A stretch of 64,000 nucleotides of DNA. It comes from Galbula dea (taxonomy: Eukaryota > Chordata > Aves > Piciformes > Galbulidae). Below, in pieces: positions 40,691 through 51,500 of this stretch. Every line of letters starts with the position of its first letter. Within the stretch, counting starts at the first letter, position 1. The position numbers were made by a program, and so were the translations under genes. The notes beneath the pieces were generated by a model that was not told the origin of the DNA, searched no databases, and saw only the letters and a list, made by a program, of their open reading frames with translations. The stretch covers positions 7,267,385-7,331,384 of the forward strand of contig VWZX01010273.1 in NCBI GenBank assembly GCA_013399015.1. The letters are read 5' to 3'.

Positions 40691-42169
40691 ACCTTGAATG
40701 GCAAAACTCCACATGCTTCTGTAGGCAGAGGGATCAAATTTGGATCAATAAGAATAACAAAAAAGGACTGTGTTTATTCAAGATAATGGAGAGTAAAACA
40801 AACCTCATTGGTTCACACCTTAAAAGGTGCTGGTCATCTGCTAAGACTGCTGCTCAAATGAGGTTAATGGGAATGACACAGCTGAGGATTTCTCCCACTG
40901 TTGTAGTTATTCAAAATGCAAAATCATCTGAAATTCCTTTGGCCAAAATCACTCCCTGTTTAAATATAACAAGTTAGCATAAAGACCCTTTCATCAGCAG
41001 CATAGCAAAAAATGAGGTTTGTTCCACATCTGTATAAGGGTTAACACCACCATTGTATTCCCCATACTGCTGCAAACAGCTACCACTGGCAGGATCCCTC
41101 TGATTATAATCTGTTATGAGAAAGTATTTATGAATAAGCATCAGTTTTGCAGCAATGTCAAATTTCTGTGGAGAAACCAAGGTGTGTCTGAGAGAAAGAG
41201 CAGCATATAATGAGATTTTGCTGACATTTCATAATCACAAGGACAGACCCCAGCACAAGATAAAAAGAGCACTTCTTTCTCTCTTCAGAACAAGATGTGA
41301 TGCACAGGTCGGCCTGTCTGCTGCCACCACCCTGCCACCAATACTTGTCTGTCTCCTTTTCCTGCTCTCAGTCCCTCAGGAACTGCTAGAGTCATATTTG
41401 TCTGGCCTGAGCAGCTCCACACGTCACCCTGTCTACCAGCAACAAAAGTGCAGCACATCCTAAAATTGAGGGCACGAGGCCAAACATGCCCAATCAGTAG
41501 CCCCACTTATTTTTAAGGAGAATAGGATTATGAGATCATAGATTTACAAATCTAGATGGTAGGGATGACCTATTATTCCCTGAGGAAGGAAGAGAATAAG
41601 AAAGGAGAAGTATCTGCCATCATTTCCCTATGCCAGTAGAATGCTATCTCCTTCTGCTGGGCTCAGATATTGGCAGAAGCAGCTTGTAATGTATATGGCT
41701 GTTGCCAAAGAACATCACACTGCTATAGAGCAATCTCTGTCTAACATTAATCAATTCTGCTCACTGCAGCAGACCATCTGCTTTGCTCATACTGTAGTAC
41801 ACTAGCACATACTATCTGCTCCCACTGCTCTTGGGCACACTGGGGCATCAGTGCACCAGGCAACCCGAGCCATGCTGAAAGCCTGGACGATGCTTACAAC
41901 AATCAAATGAGCTGAAGAACACACATTTCTCCTCCCTGGGCAGGAAGGAGCATATCTAAAAATAGGTTAGAAAACTGATGAGATGTTAAAGGGAAGCCTA
42001 AAGAATACATCTTGATAATGTGCTGCATCTATGATGTCATCCACATCCAGCATTAAAACAGACAATTCCACTTGAGTATTCATTTCCTACATTATCTATT
42101 CAGCTGTGCAGAGAACGACATGCATATTGTGATTTAACATCAAGCACTGCCTCCCATCCCCTCCTCACA
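40691..42169. other. Non-coding DNA, probable NAV2 intron
   Basis: A 102-codon frame at 41155-41463 and its antisense at 41285-41506 are both chance-like. Nothing is recognisable. Confidence 0.65.
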
Positions 42170-42610
42170 CAACTACAAACATAAAACCTTCACACAACTA
42201 ACGCTCCAGCACAGTACATAACCAAATACAAAATGCATTCCTGACAACCAGCAGTCCTTCCCCATCCCAAGCACACAATCCAGCCCTTATAAGCAGCACC
42301 TGCAGAAAGAACACAAAGAACACACCCCACAAACAACACCTCTAACCACCTCCCTTCTGTAAATCCCCCAAGTTCAAGCAAAGGCAGCACAGAGAAGGTG
42401 ACACAGGCAAGCAGCACACAGGGCATCATCCCTCACCACCCCACCATCAGCTCCACCATGCTGGCAAAAATGACACAATTGTCCCTTGGTCACCACATGC
42501 CACTATGCAGAACATAAACCATCCCACCACTGCAGACAGATGTTACTACACACAACCCCCTTGTACTCTCACTGCTGTTCACACCACTGCTATCTACCTC
42601 AGAAAACCTG
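42170..42610 (-). other. Strand-asymmetric G/T-rich intron start
   Basis: The + strand is dominated by C and A for about 440 bases immediately downstream (in transcription) of the NAV2 exon donor, so the non-template strand is G/T-rich with several GGGG, GGTGG and TGTGG clusters. Such skew near a promoter is known to favour R-loops, and G-runs after a donor can aid splicing. Neither role is shown here. Confidence 0.4.
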
Positions 42611-42674
42611 CTGTACACAGTCAATAGAGAAAGAAATTCTCAATACATCTCCCCAGCATTTGGTGCCTTCTAAC

Positions 42675-42929
42675 CTGTGTGTCAAATCCATTCTCTATTG
42701 AGCTACTCTTCCTTGGTGGGAGTCCATCTCCTGCGTTTTCTTGTCCGTTAGACTTGAGAGGAATCTGGCTGGAATACAATGGCTTCGTCACCTCCACCTT
42801 GCTCCCAAACTTCAGGTAACAGGGCTGTGGGATGCTCCTGGCTGTTGGGACATGAAGGATTGGAGCAGCGCTGTGGACGGGTTTAGGTAGTCCCGATTTC
42901 ATTTTGGAGGCTACCAGGATGGCTGGCAT
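42675..42929 (-). CDS. NAV2: Neuron navigator 2, N-terminal coding exon (partial gene)
   Basis: NAV2 is a large cytoskeleton-associated protein (relative of C. elegans UNC-53) that acts in neurite outgrowth. The long form has an N-terminal calponin-homology domain, a long Ser/Pro-rich middle with coiled coils, and a C-terminal AAA-type ATPase domain. This exon gives the 85 residues before the CH domain. It opens MPAILVASKMKSGLPKPVHS, continues with a QPCYLKFGSKVEV block and ends IENGFDTQ, a pattern I recognise as long-form NAV2. The family's next residues (IYTDWANHYL) are absent because the frame meets a donor, CAG|GTTAGA, at 42675/42674 in phase 0. The ATG at 42929 was chosen because homologues start there. 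An in-frame ATG at 43013 would add 28 residues, but a likely splice acceptor lies between them. Compared with the human protein as I remember it, the stretch around residues 59-68 is a few residues shorter. No downstream exon was found in the window. Confidence 0.9.
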
Positions 42930-42957
42930 TTTCTCCTTCTGCTTTCCTAACACGTTT

Positions 42958-43012
42958 CTGTCAGCAGCAGCAGCAACAGCAGAGACAGTAGGCAGGGAGA
43001 GAGAAAAGGACA
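42958..43012 (-). other. Candidate splice acceptor upstream of the NAV2 start codon
   Basis: On the minus strand a pyrimidine-rich run (TCCTTTTCTCTCTCCCTGCC and following CTG repeats) ends in GACAG at 42962-42958, 28 bases before the ATG. If used, the coding exon would be 42675-42957 and the 5' UTR would begin in a separate non-coding exon, plausibly in the CpG island near 43.8-44.3 kb. It would also remove the in-frame upstream ATG at 43013. The matching donor was not identified with confidence; GGC|GTAAGA near 43553 is the best seen. The call is inferred from motif shape only. Confidence 0.5.
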
Positions 43013-43779
43013 CGTTGGGGAAGCTGTTCTACACTACAGCAGCCTGCTTTACTGCAGGGATCTTCGAAACCAGCTTAGAACACGAAACCAACAATAAAAT
43101 CAACAATAACAAGAACAAAAAAATAAAAGGGAAAAAAACCCCACACACACCACTTTCAGTCTAAAATGTGTCCCAGCTTTATGCCAGCCTTCCACCTGTT
43201 TCCTCTAATTTTATTTTCAGTTCTTCACCACTGTCCTCCTTCCTATTTCTGCTGTTATTTAACTTGCTCCTTCCTTTCTCTGGCTGTTCTTCCCTGGCAA
43301 TGGGAGACTTTCACTCCATTATCTTGTCACTGCATCTCCAAAGTGAGGCAGCCTTTTTCAATAAAAAAAGAAAAAGGAAAAAAAAAAAAAGGAACCTGCT
43401 GCATATGCTTCCCCTTCCTTATGCACTAGAGAGCGAGCAAGCAGGATTTCCAGCTTAAGATGTCTTTCTTCAGTCTTAGCCAAGAAGCAGATGTAGCTCA
43501 GTGTGCTAATGACTGATGCCCTTGGATACGAGCCTTAGAGAATCAAGCTTCTTACGCCTTAATAGCTGTGAACAGGACAGCGATGCTGGAGCAGGAGAAA
43601 CCTCTACTGACAGCAATCTAACATAAAAAGACGCCAGTGGTCACACAATTTCTCGGCTCCCTCAGTGCTGATCGTGAAAACCGAGAGGAAAAGGAAGAAA
43701 AAAAAAAAACAAAACAAGGAAGAATAAGAAAAAGAATCATTCAGCTGTCAGAGGGAAGGGAAAGCAGCCTCCTCCTCAT
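43013..43779. other. DNA between the NAV2 coding exon and its CpG island
   Basis: By position this is 5' UTR or the first intron of the long transcript. It holds A-rich tracts at 43091-43140 and 43360-43392 and a pyrimidine-rich block at 43200-43320. A weak minus-strand donor-like GGC|GTAAGA lies near 43553. Confidence 0.5.
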
Positions 43780-43848
43780 CTTCCCCTCCGGCAGTGGAGC
43801 GGGTTCCTGCCCGGAGCAGCCCGCGCTGAAGCCTAGCAAGAGCAGAGC

Positions 43849-43873
43849 GGGGCGGGGAACGGGGACGGGCGGG
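43849..43873 (+). promoter_or_regulatory. G-quadruplex motif with overlapping Sp1 boxes
   Basis: Five G runs separated by 1, 3, 2 and 1 bases (GGGG-C-GGGG-AAC-GGGG-AC-GGG-C-GGG) fit the standard short-loop G4 rule. The first two runs make a GC box. It sits in the CpG island upstream of NAV2, on the template strand for minus-strand transcription. Confidence 0.6.
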
Positions 43874-43953
43874 AGGCGGCCGCTGCTCTGCCCGTATGGT
43901 GCAGGCAATGCGGGCCCCGGATTGGTCCTGCCTGCTCGGAGCAGGAATTAAAA

Positions 43954-43977
43954 TTAAATAAATAAATAAATAAATAA
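43954..43977. repeat. (AAAT)n microsatellite in the CpG island
   Basis: About six tandem AAAT units interrupt the otherwise GC-rich island between the Sp1 boxes and the minisatellites. Confidence 0.85.
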
Positions 43978-44080
43978 GGCTCTCTCCGCAAGGGGAGGAG
44001 CAGCTTCAAGTCCTGCGGCGGGCAGAGAGCTCGGCTGCAGCGAGGGGCGGAAGGGGCGGCCCGGGATAGAGGGGAACGGC

Positions 44081-44190
44081 GAACGGCCCCGGGGCAGAGA
44101 GGATCAGGGGGAGAGGGGATCCGGGAACGGCCCCGGGGAAAAGGGGATCAGGGGGAGAGGGGATCCGGGAACGGCCCCGGGGGAGAAGGG
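44081..44190. repeat. GC-rich minisatellite, 44 bp period
   Basis: The unit starting GAACGGCCCCGGGG occurs at 44081, 44125 and 44169, giving an exact 44-base spacing. The first two copies are full and nearly identical, and the third is cut short after about 20 bases. Each full copy carries GGATCAGGGGGAGAGGGGAT. It lies inside the CpG island upstream of NAV2 and adjoins a second, different array. Confidence 0.85.
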
Positions 44191-44345
44191 CTTTAGGGCT
44201 GCACCGAGGAGAGAGATTCTGGGGCTGTAACGAGGGGGAGAGGCTCTGGGGGTCATCCAGGAGAGAGAGGTTCTGGGGGTGCACCGAGGAGAGAGACTTT
44301 AGGGCTGCACCAAGGGATAGAAGCTCTGGGGCAGCACCGAGGGAG
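44191..44345. repeat. GC-rich minisatellite, six units of 26-27 bp
   Basis: Six diverged units begin at 44191, 44217, 44244, 44271, 44297 and 44324. Starts alternate among CTTTAGGG, TTCTGGGG and CTCTGGGG, followed by a GCACCGAGGAGAGAGA-like core. The 27-base period leaves minus-strand frames open with a 9-residue repeat, but nothing suggests translation. The array continues directly from the 44 bp array. Confidence 0.8.
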
Positions 44346-45433
44346 CTTCGTGCCGGTTTCTTTTTGAAATTGAAACAAACAGCCAAAAGAAAAAAAAAAA
44401 GCCGTTTCAAATAAAAACACCTGGAGATGAGTCATTGTTCGTTGCTGTTCGGGAAAACTCCCACTGCCAGCATCAACCGGAATTTGAATAAGCACTGTGA
44501 GTAATCCAGCCCTATTATAGCAACACTTGGCTTTTGGGAGCCTTTCTTCCAGTGTCACAGGTTCCTCCTCATGCTATTCTGCAGATGCCATAATCCGTTA
44601 GAGGCCCCAGGTCCCTTATTCCTGCTAAGCATTACTCATGGCAGAGCTGCACATTCCTCTCTTTCTGCCCACAGAGCCCATCCGGGACAGCAGAGGGCTA
44701 CCCGTGTGGAAGCACAAGGCACCAACAGATGCCTTAGCACTGGGACATACAATGCCACAATGCCTTCTTTTCAGCTAGCTTGTAATGACAGCCAAAAGCT
44801 TTGAGTTACCACATAGAGTTCTTACATTATACACAAGGAGACAAGCGCCCCTCAGAATAATAGTCACAAAGCCAACACGAGATATGGAAGAGAAAAGGTG
44901 CATTTAAATCATCACCTCATCACAGCCCCTGCTATTGCATGATTTCCCAATAGGAATACTCCTCATTTTCATCTCACCCAGCACCTGAAGACCAAATCCC
45001 TACAGCACCACCTGGGTGGCAGGGACAGGAGTGATCCCAGCAAGCAGAGAGGAGCAATGAAACTACCCTTGAAATATTTGAAATGCACACTGGCTAAGTA
45101 TCCAGCCAATGGAGCTACTTGGCAGGACAGAGGAATCACAGCCCCACTGCTCTGCACCATCTAGGCTGAGAGGAATGCTTTGAGAAAGAGACTGGAGCAT
45201 GTTCCATGCCTCATTTCAAGGGGAGCTGGGGTTTGCCTATTGTTACCCTGACTTTAGGGGAAGTTTTGTATGTTCAAAACCCAGGTTTGTACATCTGACA
45301 CTCTTTCAGATAGAAATATGAGACATTTCTGGACTGCAGGTGTCTCCAGGATTAGGCAGCAGGACTAGGACAGCATTTTAGGAAATGGAAATCAGGTGAG
45401 ACCTACATGCTGGATCCTTCTGTGGTTGCCACC
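44346..45433. other. Upstream flank of the NAV2 island
   Basis: CpG density drops sharply after 44345. No exon or repeat was recognised. Confidence 0.6.
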
Positions 45434-45520
45434 TTAAATAACTTACCCAGGGTTACACAGTGAGTACATGGCAGAACTGGAAATTAAAGTCAGAACTTGT
45501 GTTCTACTCATTATAAAGTA
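45434..45520 (-). mobile_element. MIR-type SINE
   Basis: TTAAATAACTTACCCAGGGT, TACACAGTGAGTACATGGCA and GAACTGGAAATTAAAGTCAG match the reverse complement of the MIR core (AAGTAACTTGCCCAAGGTCACACAGCTAGTAAGTGGCAGAGC). MIR and its relatives are ancient, and only worn copies persist in birds. Confidence 0.7.
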
Positions 45521-48500
45521 CTATTCTTCCTCAACATCACAATGTAAACAGGTTTGTCTGCAGGCTGCTCTGTATTAACTCAAAAGGGGTAATTTTGTTG
45601 CTGTTAGTTTCAGGATCAATTGCTTTCACCCTAGTCTCTTTATCTACTAATCTCAGATTGGAAACTGCACATATCTGTTCATCCATCTCCCTGAGAAGGA
45701 TCTTCTGACATCTACTCCCCTGTCATAACATCATGCACAATGTCACCTTAAACACAACTACAGAGAACATTTCAAAGCCCAACAGCTCAGTGAAGGAGGT
45801 CAGGTTTACCATATGAAAAGACTGGTAGTTACAGGACAGAAATGTGTCACATACTCTGACACCATTTCCATTGTTCAGTGTTGAAACCTCAGCCTCTGCT
45901 AGCAAAAAGAACGTTGGGCTGAAGAAAGAGAAACTTGAAAAAGATCCAAGTATGAAAACAAGACTAATTTTAGGTCTGTAATAAAATCTAGTAATGTTTA
46001 AAAGCTATTAGAAGAGCTAATTGACAGCTTTATGTTCTGTCCTTCACTGACACGTTTTATGAAGTTCAGGCCACCAATCCCAGATGCACAGAACCTGCCA
46101 GGCTTTGTTGTTTTGTTTTCCTCTTGGAAAGCTGGCTAGGTTACAGGATACCAAAACAGACACAAAGTTTATTTCAGCAAAAGAATAGGATCCCTTTTAT
46201 TGCTCCATTAGCAATTATTGACTCTGATCCTTTGATGATGGGGGACTGAATATTCCACAGCTAGAGGAAACTATTTTATTTCTTGGTGTACAGTCCTGCC
46301 TACTGAAGTGAAGATGATGTCTTCTGAAGACACTATCTATGCTCCTGACAGTTACTTTGCCAAATCATGGACCCCAACCTTCACCAAAGCTTAATGTGGA
46401 TTCCTGACAACACCTTGGAAGAGTGGCCTAGAGCTGCTGCTTCTCTTATGGATTCAGTAAAAACCAGCTATTTAAGAGAAAAGTGTGCATCAATCATCTA
46501 TTGCCATCTAACACCTAGGTTCTCTGTGTAATGCATCTTTTGCTTTATCTATCCAAACACCACAGCATGATGCCACTGAAATGCAACACACTGTAGCTAG
46601 TGACAGTGAACTATATCATGAGATCAAAAATCACTAACACATCACACCACTGACTGTATCTGCAAAGATGGACACCAATTTTGGTCTATCTTTGGAAGTG
46701 ACTGGGGTTTAAAAAAAAAAAATCAATTATTTTACCTGATTTAAGGCTAGTATTTCTAAAACAAACTACCTAACTACTTCTCTTGGGCAGCCAATGGGAC
46801 CTGAGAACCTATCTTCTTTGAAAAGGCCAACCAGTTTTCCCTTCCTCTGTTTAGAATCACCCAAATTTCTGTATAATCTGTATAATGAATAAGTGACAGT
46901 AAAAGGCAAGCAAGATAATCTAAACAAAAAGCACTTTACTATCCTGCTAGGGGGAAAAAACCAAACAAAAAACAAACCAAAACCAAACCCAACCCAAACC
47001 ACCAAACAAACAGAAAAACCTCAACCTAAAACTCACATCCAAAAACCCTGGTGACTGAGTTCCTGATTTTTAAACTCATGAGATGCCATTGCTCAGGATT
47101 CAAGCCATGGCTACTTAGCACCATGCAGTGCCACCTCAGGTGCCAAGACTCTGGTGTCAAGAACTGCCTCAATATACTCACAAATTTAGTGAGCAGACTC
47201 ATGTGAACTGGAGACCTTAACACATCAGTGGAAACTATTTGAACACTCAGTAGTTCAAGAGCTTGTAGGCAAGTCAGCACATTGCCCAAAACAAAGCCAG
47301 TAAACAGAACAAACCCCAGGGTCAACTGCTTTTGAATAGATGATGTTTAGGAGGGAGATGAATGTTTCTGGAACAGTAAAAGGCTTGAAGCTGCCTTCAT
47401 TGCTCACAGACTATCCATTAACTGAACAGGGTCCCTAGACCCAAGTGGAAAGGAAATGCCTATATGAATTACAAGTAAAATTAAAAGCTTGATGAAAGGT
47501 AGCAAAGGATGAGAGAATCAGACCTTCCTTTCAACTTGTGGTTAACATCCATCCTCAAGGAAGCCAAATGTTACATTAGTGGAAGTGGAAAAACTATGCA
47601 GAATTATTCTATCAATTAGAACACCTCGTTAACTGGTCTGGTGATTCAGAACTGCTGACAGAACTAAACTCAAGGCTTGAAAATACCTTGATCAATGCTA
47701 TCCTTGTCTCCTTGTCTTTTAGGCCTTGCAGATCTCTCTGAAATCTCCCAGGAAATCGTTTTAAGCTGAGATGAATATTCCTAAAGTGTCACCACGTCCT
47801 GTCAATAGCAGAAGGCTTAATTGTCCTTACAAAACTATTCTTGTCAAGCTCCACTGCTGCCAGGCCAGCTGTCCTATAGACTGTGGGCACATTCAGCCTT
47901 GGCACAACTCCATCAACTTAAGTGAAGTTATGACAGGAATAAATATCAACCTATTTTTGGTACTGCAGGCATTTTGCACATCCATCTTTTTGTCCCTGAT
48001 CAGAGCATCCAATGTGTAAAAGCACCATCCCATCTACAGGTTCACATTACAATTTCATGGAAAACTAAAACCAAAAGCAACCATAAAGGTGTAAATGGCA
48101 TCAGGTTTCTTATTTTTTAGCTGTCTTCCTACAAGAGGAACAGGGGAGGTTAGAGAAGAGGAATGTGGGTAGAAGCATTATATAATTTGGCATCCTCTCC
48201 CCACAGCAATTATAATCTGTACATGTGAGTTCTTTATATAGAACAGAGAGAAAAGGTTTGGTTCTGTTCCCAGTTCTTTTCACAGAAATCTTGTCTGCAT
48301 TACACTAATTCTGATCTCAAATCCCTTTTGTAATCCCCTGACACATTTCTAATTCACACTGGGTTGAATTCCACCTCATTTTATAACAGTGTCCTGTTGT
48401 AACAAACACACAAGCCAAGTTCCACCTGGACAAGAGCACTTGTTGCACACTCATGTTCAGAGGATCCACAGTTCCAGCAACCACACCAGTGACACAGGCA

Positions 48501-51500
48501 GACACTTTTGCCTGGTGACACAAAATGGCACCATTTTAAATGAGCAGCTTCTGAACAATGGTCATATTTAATCTAGTGTCTGTAGCAGAACCCTTCATGG
48601 TTTGGTAATGTCAGCATCAACAGTAGGAGGTGGCATCACAACTGCACTGAAACACTCTTCCCACCTTGTTCCAGACTGGTGTTTTTTGTATTTCATGATG
48701 CATTTAGCACTGGACTATGTGGCCATTTTACAAACATCTAACTCTGGCAGTGCTTCATTCAAAAGCTACCCAAGCTTCTATTGTCATAGCAAGTGCATTT
48801 TGATCACCATCTACACCTCTGATTTCAGTAGTTCCCTTTCTTTTGGCTCTGTAGCCATATCAGTTTCCTAGAGCCTCATGCAAACTGGGCTCAGCTGGCT
48901 GCAGACAGACATCCTGAGAGGGCTTCTGTGGCTGCCTTTGAAAAGGTCCATCTCTCTGACTTGACATGTAGAGTTCATGCCTCAGACTTAAACTCATCCT
49001 GAACAGGAGTGAAAGGGATGAGGAATGCAAAAGCTTATTCCAATTCATGCTCTCTGCAGTGTTGTCAGATTTAGATGCATATTGAATGTCTCCACTGTAA
49101 CCACAGCAGTGACCACTCTGTCCAACATAAACAGGAGGATCATCTTGACCATTCCAACAGACTAACCTTTGTCATGCCAACCTCTAGCTCACCTCAACTT
49201 ACACATCTCTTAATGCCTGTGACTGTAAGAAGAGACATCATCTTTCCCTGCCACTAACAGCACCTGGAATAAACATTTCACTACCATTTTAGACAGATCC
49301 TTGCAAATCACATCTTCCCAGCAGAAACCTGCATCTGAGTAGTCTTAATCTATTCCTGTCTCCTTTGTTTCCACAAGGTTAATAGTACTAGCTCCTATAT
49401 TATTTTATGCCTGATTTGACATTGCCTATGGCTTCTTGGGTTTGGAACAGCAAAGAAGCAATCTGTGACTAATGAGAATATCTCAGAAGGAAGGTGACTA
49501 AGATCCAAACACCACAAATTACTCCTGACTTTAAGAACCATCAAGTCAAGATGAAATATGAAGAAGAGGACCTAAAAAATGCTCTCTCCCCTCTGCTGCT
49601 ATTCTCCCTAGCTTCACTACTTACAAGCTACCAATCTCACACTGTCAGGTAGTCACCTTCTGTAACCTTGCTGTCCCTTACTGGCACATTTCAAACACAC
49701 CTGCTCCATCATCTGAAAGAGTTGTCAGAGCCTAAAGGTAGAATCCATCTGAGAAGCAGATTGGAGGAAAAGGCTGTATTTCAAAGCCTTTTTTGTCAAC
49801 TGGATCTGCTTAAGCATTCCAACCCAGCCTCAGCTGCCACCAGTCTCTCCCACATCAGCAGTTCTGAACAAACACAAATTGGCCAGATTATCATTAAGCA
49901 ACTTCAGCTATTTTGTAAAGAGCAAAGTATCTCTATTCAAACTAAATGGCTGGAGTCAGACTTTCACCTGCTCTAAATCAATGCACTTTCTCTCCAGCCA
50001 ACAGCAGCATTTGACTTCCAAATTAGAAACAGTTTTCAAAATCCTCTTGAGATAACTCTTCCAACCCTAGGTGACAGGAACATCATCTCCCTTCCCACCA
50101 GCACACATTAGCAATCAATTTGTGTTAAGAAATCCTCTTGTACACTGAGTCCACACCTCCAGTTCAGCTGATGATGCACAGTGCAGATCTGGAGCCACGG
50201 AAGTAGCTCTTGTGGTGCTCACCAGCTGCCAACTAGGTATCAGAGAACAACAACTATCTGCCCACACTTGGCAGGCTTTGCCAAGGACACTTCACAACCA
50301 GAGTCTGCAGGCAGCCACTCTTCCCTAGAAGCCAATGAAAAGGGAACATTCCCAGTGGGCAACCATTCAGGAGTGGTTCACTGCTGGAGGTCACCTGCAA
50401 TGCACCATGGAATGTCACAATGATTAATGGCAATGTTACAAGCAGCAGCTATTTCTGAAGGTGTTACCAGAACAAACCAACCACCTAGATTGTTCACAAT
50501 GTTATAAAAGGCAACACAGAAAGTGCTTAGCAAAATGCCCCCACATGCCCTCCACAGCTCCCTTCCAGAAAGGCTAGTCCTGATTTGACGTCATGGAAGA
50601 TAAAAGCGTGTCCTCAGAAGCTAAACTTTGGCAGACACTCATGGTCCTAACTCAAATCTTTAAGTCCCAAAATTTCAGCAAAACTTCAGATTTACACAGC
50701 CAATACTCAAGTCAAGCTTCAATCCAACAGCCATGACCATTCTTGGGAGTCAACATCCAAAAAAGCCAATCTGCCACCTCCATCTCTAATGTGACAGCAG
50801 TTAGATGAGGGTTACCCCCCAAACTGTGGACAAACACCAGCAAGGACTGATCCTTTATCTTTAAAAAATCACATCTACATTTGAGGGAGAGCTTTCTGTG
50901 CACCTGCCAAACATCTTTTAAAGCAGCAAGCTGAAAGGATCACTTTGCACAGAAATGTACAGGAACCAATTCTTCTTTACTCTCTCTATTAATCTAACAC
51001 AGAACACTCAAAACTAAAGAGCCGCAGGGCCACCATGCAGGCTGCTGCGTGGCAGTGTCAAGCTTCCCTTCTCAAACTCCTTTCTAGTACCTTTGTTCTC
51101 TCACCTCCCATCAGCAAACTGGTAACTAACCCTCCTACTGGTTTTAATACTGATTTTTCCAAGCTTTTGTCATCTCCACCACCCAGAAATGACATGAAAA
51201 AAATAACTGAATGCTGTCCTAATATTTTGTTTCCCAGCAAAACAAAGGAGGTTCCCAGGGTAATGATTAATGACATGTTTGTTGCCTCAAACTGCTTTGA
51301 TATTTTAACATTTAATCAATTCCACTTTTTTTAAGGTGACAGGATATTATTCCATCTTAAGGCTTCCTGCCACCCTGAATTTCACCCATGATGCTGAACT
51401 CACACTGTTTAAAGCTACAGTAGAAGGACCTGACAGCATTGCATTCACCTCACACAAGCCATCCTATGATTTTTAATAATGCTACTTTCAGTGTTTGGAA

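Larger units (their letters stand above)
43780..44345 (-). promoter_or_regulatory. CpG island, probable promoter of the NAV2 long form
   Basis: CpG is rare for many kilobases either side but dense here. Visible elements are GGGGCGGGG (Sp1/KLF type) at 43849-43857, further GGGCGGG at 43867-43873, CGGCCGC near 43878, and ATTGG at 43921, which is CCAAT on the minus strand. The island lies 0.85-1.4 kb upstream of the NAV2 ATG in the correct direction. No TATA box is placed convincingly; the A/T-rich segment at 43954-43977 is an (AAAT)n repeat. The transcription start is not determined. The + strand is the G-rich strand, so a divergent + strand transcript is also possible. Confidence 0.6.

Noticed and set aside
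43493..43535. TAGCTCAGTGTG and GGATACGAGCC, resembling tRNA A and B boxes
   Set aside because: The B box deviates at several positions and no cloverleaf can be drawn. At most it is a decayed tRNA-derived SINE.
43637..43951. 104-codon + strand frame through the CpG island
   Set aside because: CpG islands have few stop codons. The product is low-complexity and charged, with no recognisable domain.
44006..44410. 134-codon minus-strand frame with a 9-residue repeat, starting MKRLFFFLLA like a signal peptide
   Set aside because: The repeat is the 27 bp minisatellite read in frame, and the hydrophobic start comes from an A-run on the other strand. No family resemblance.
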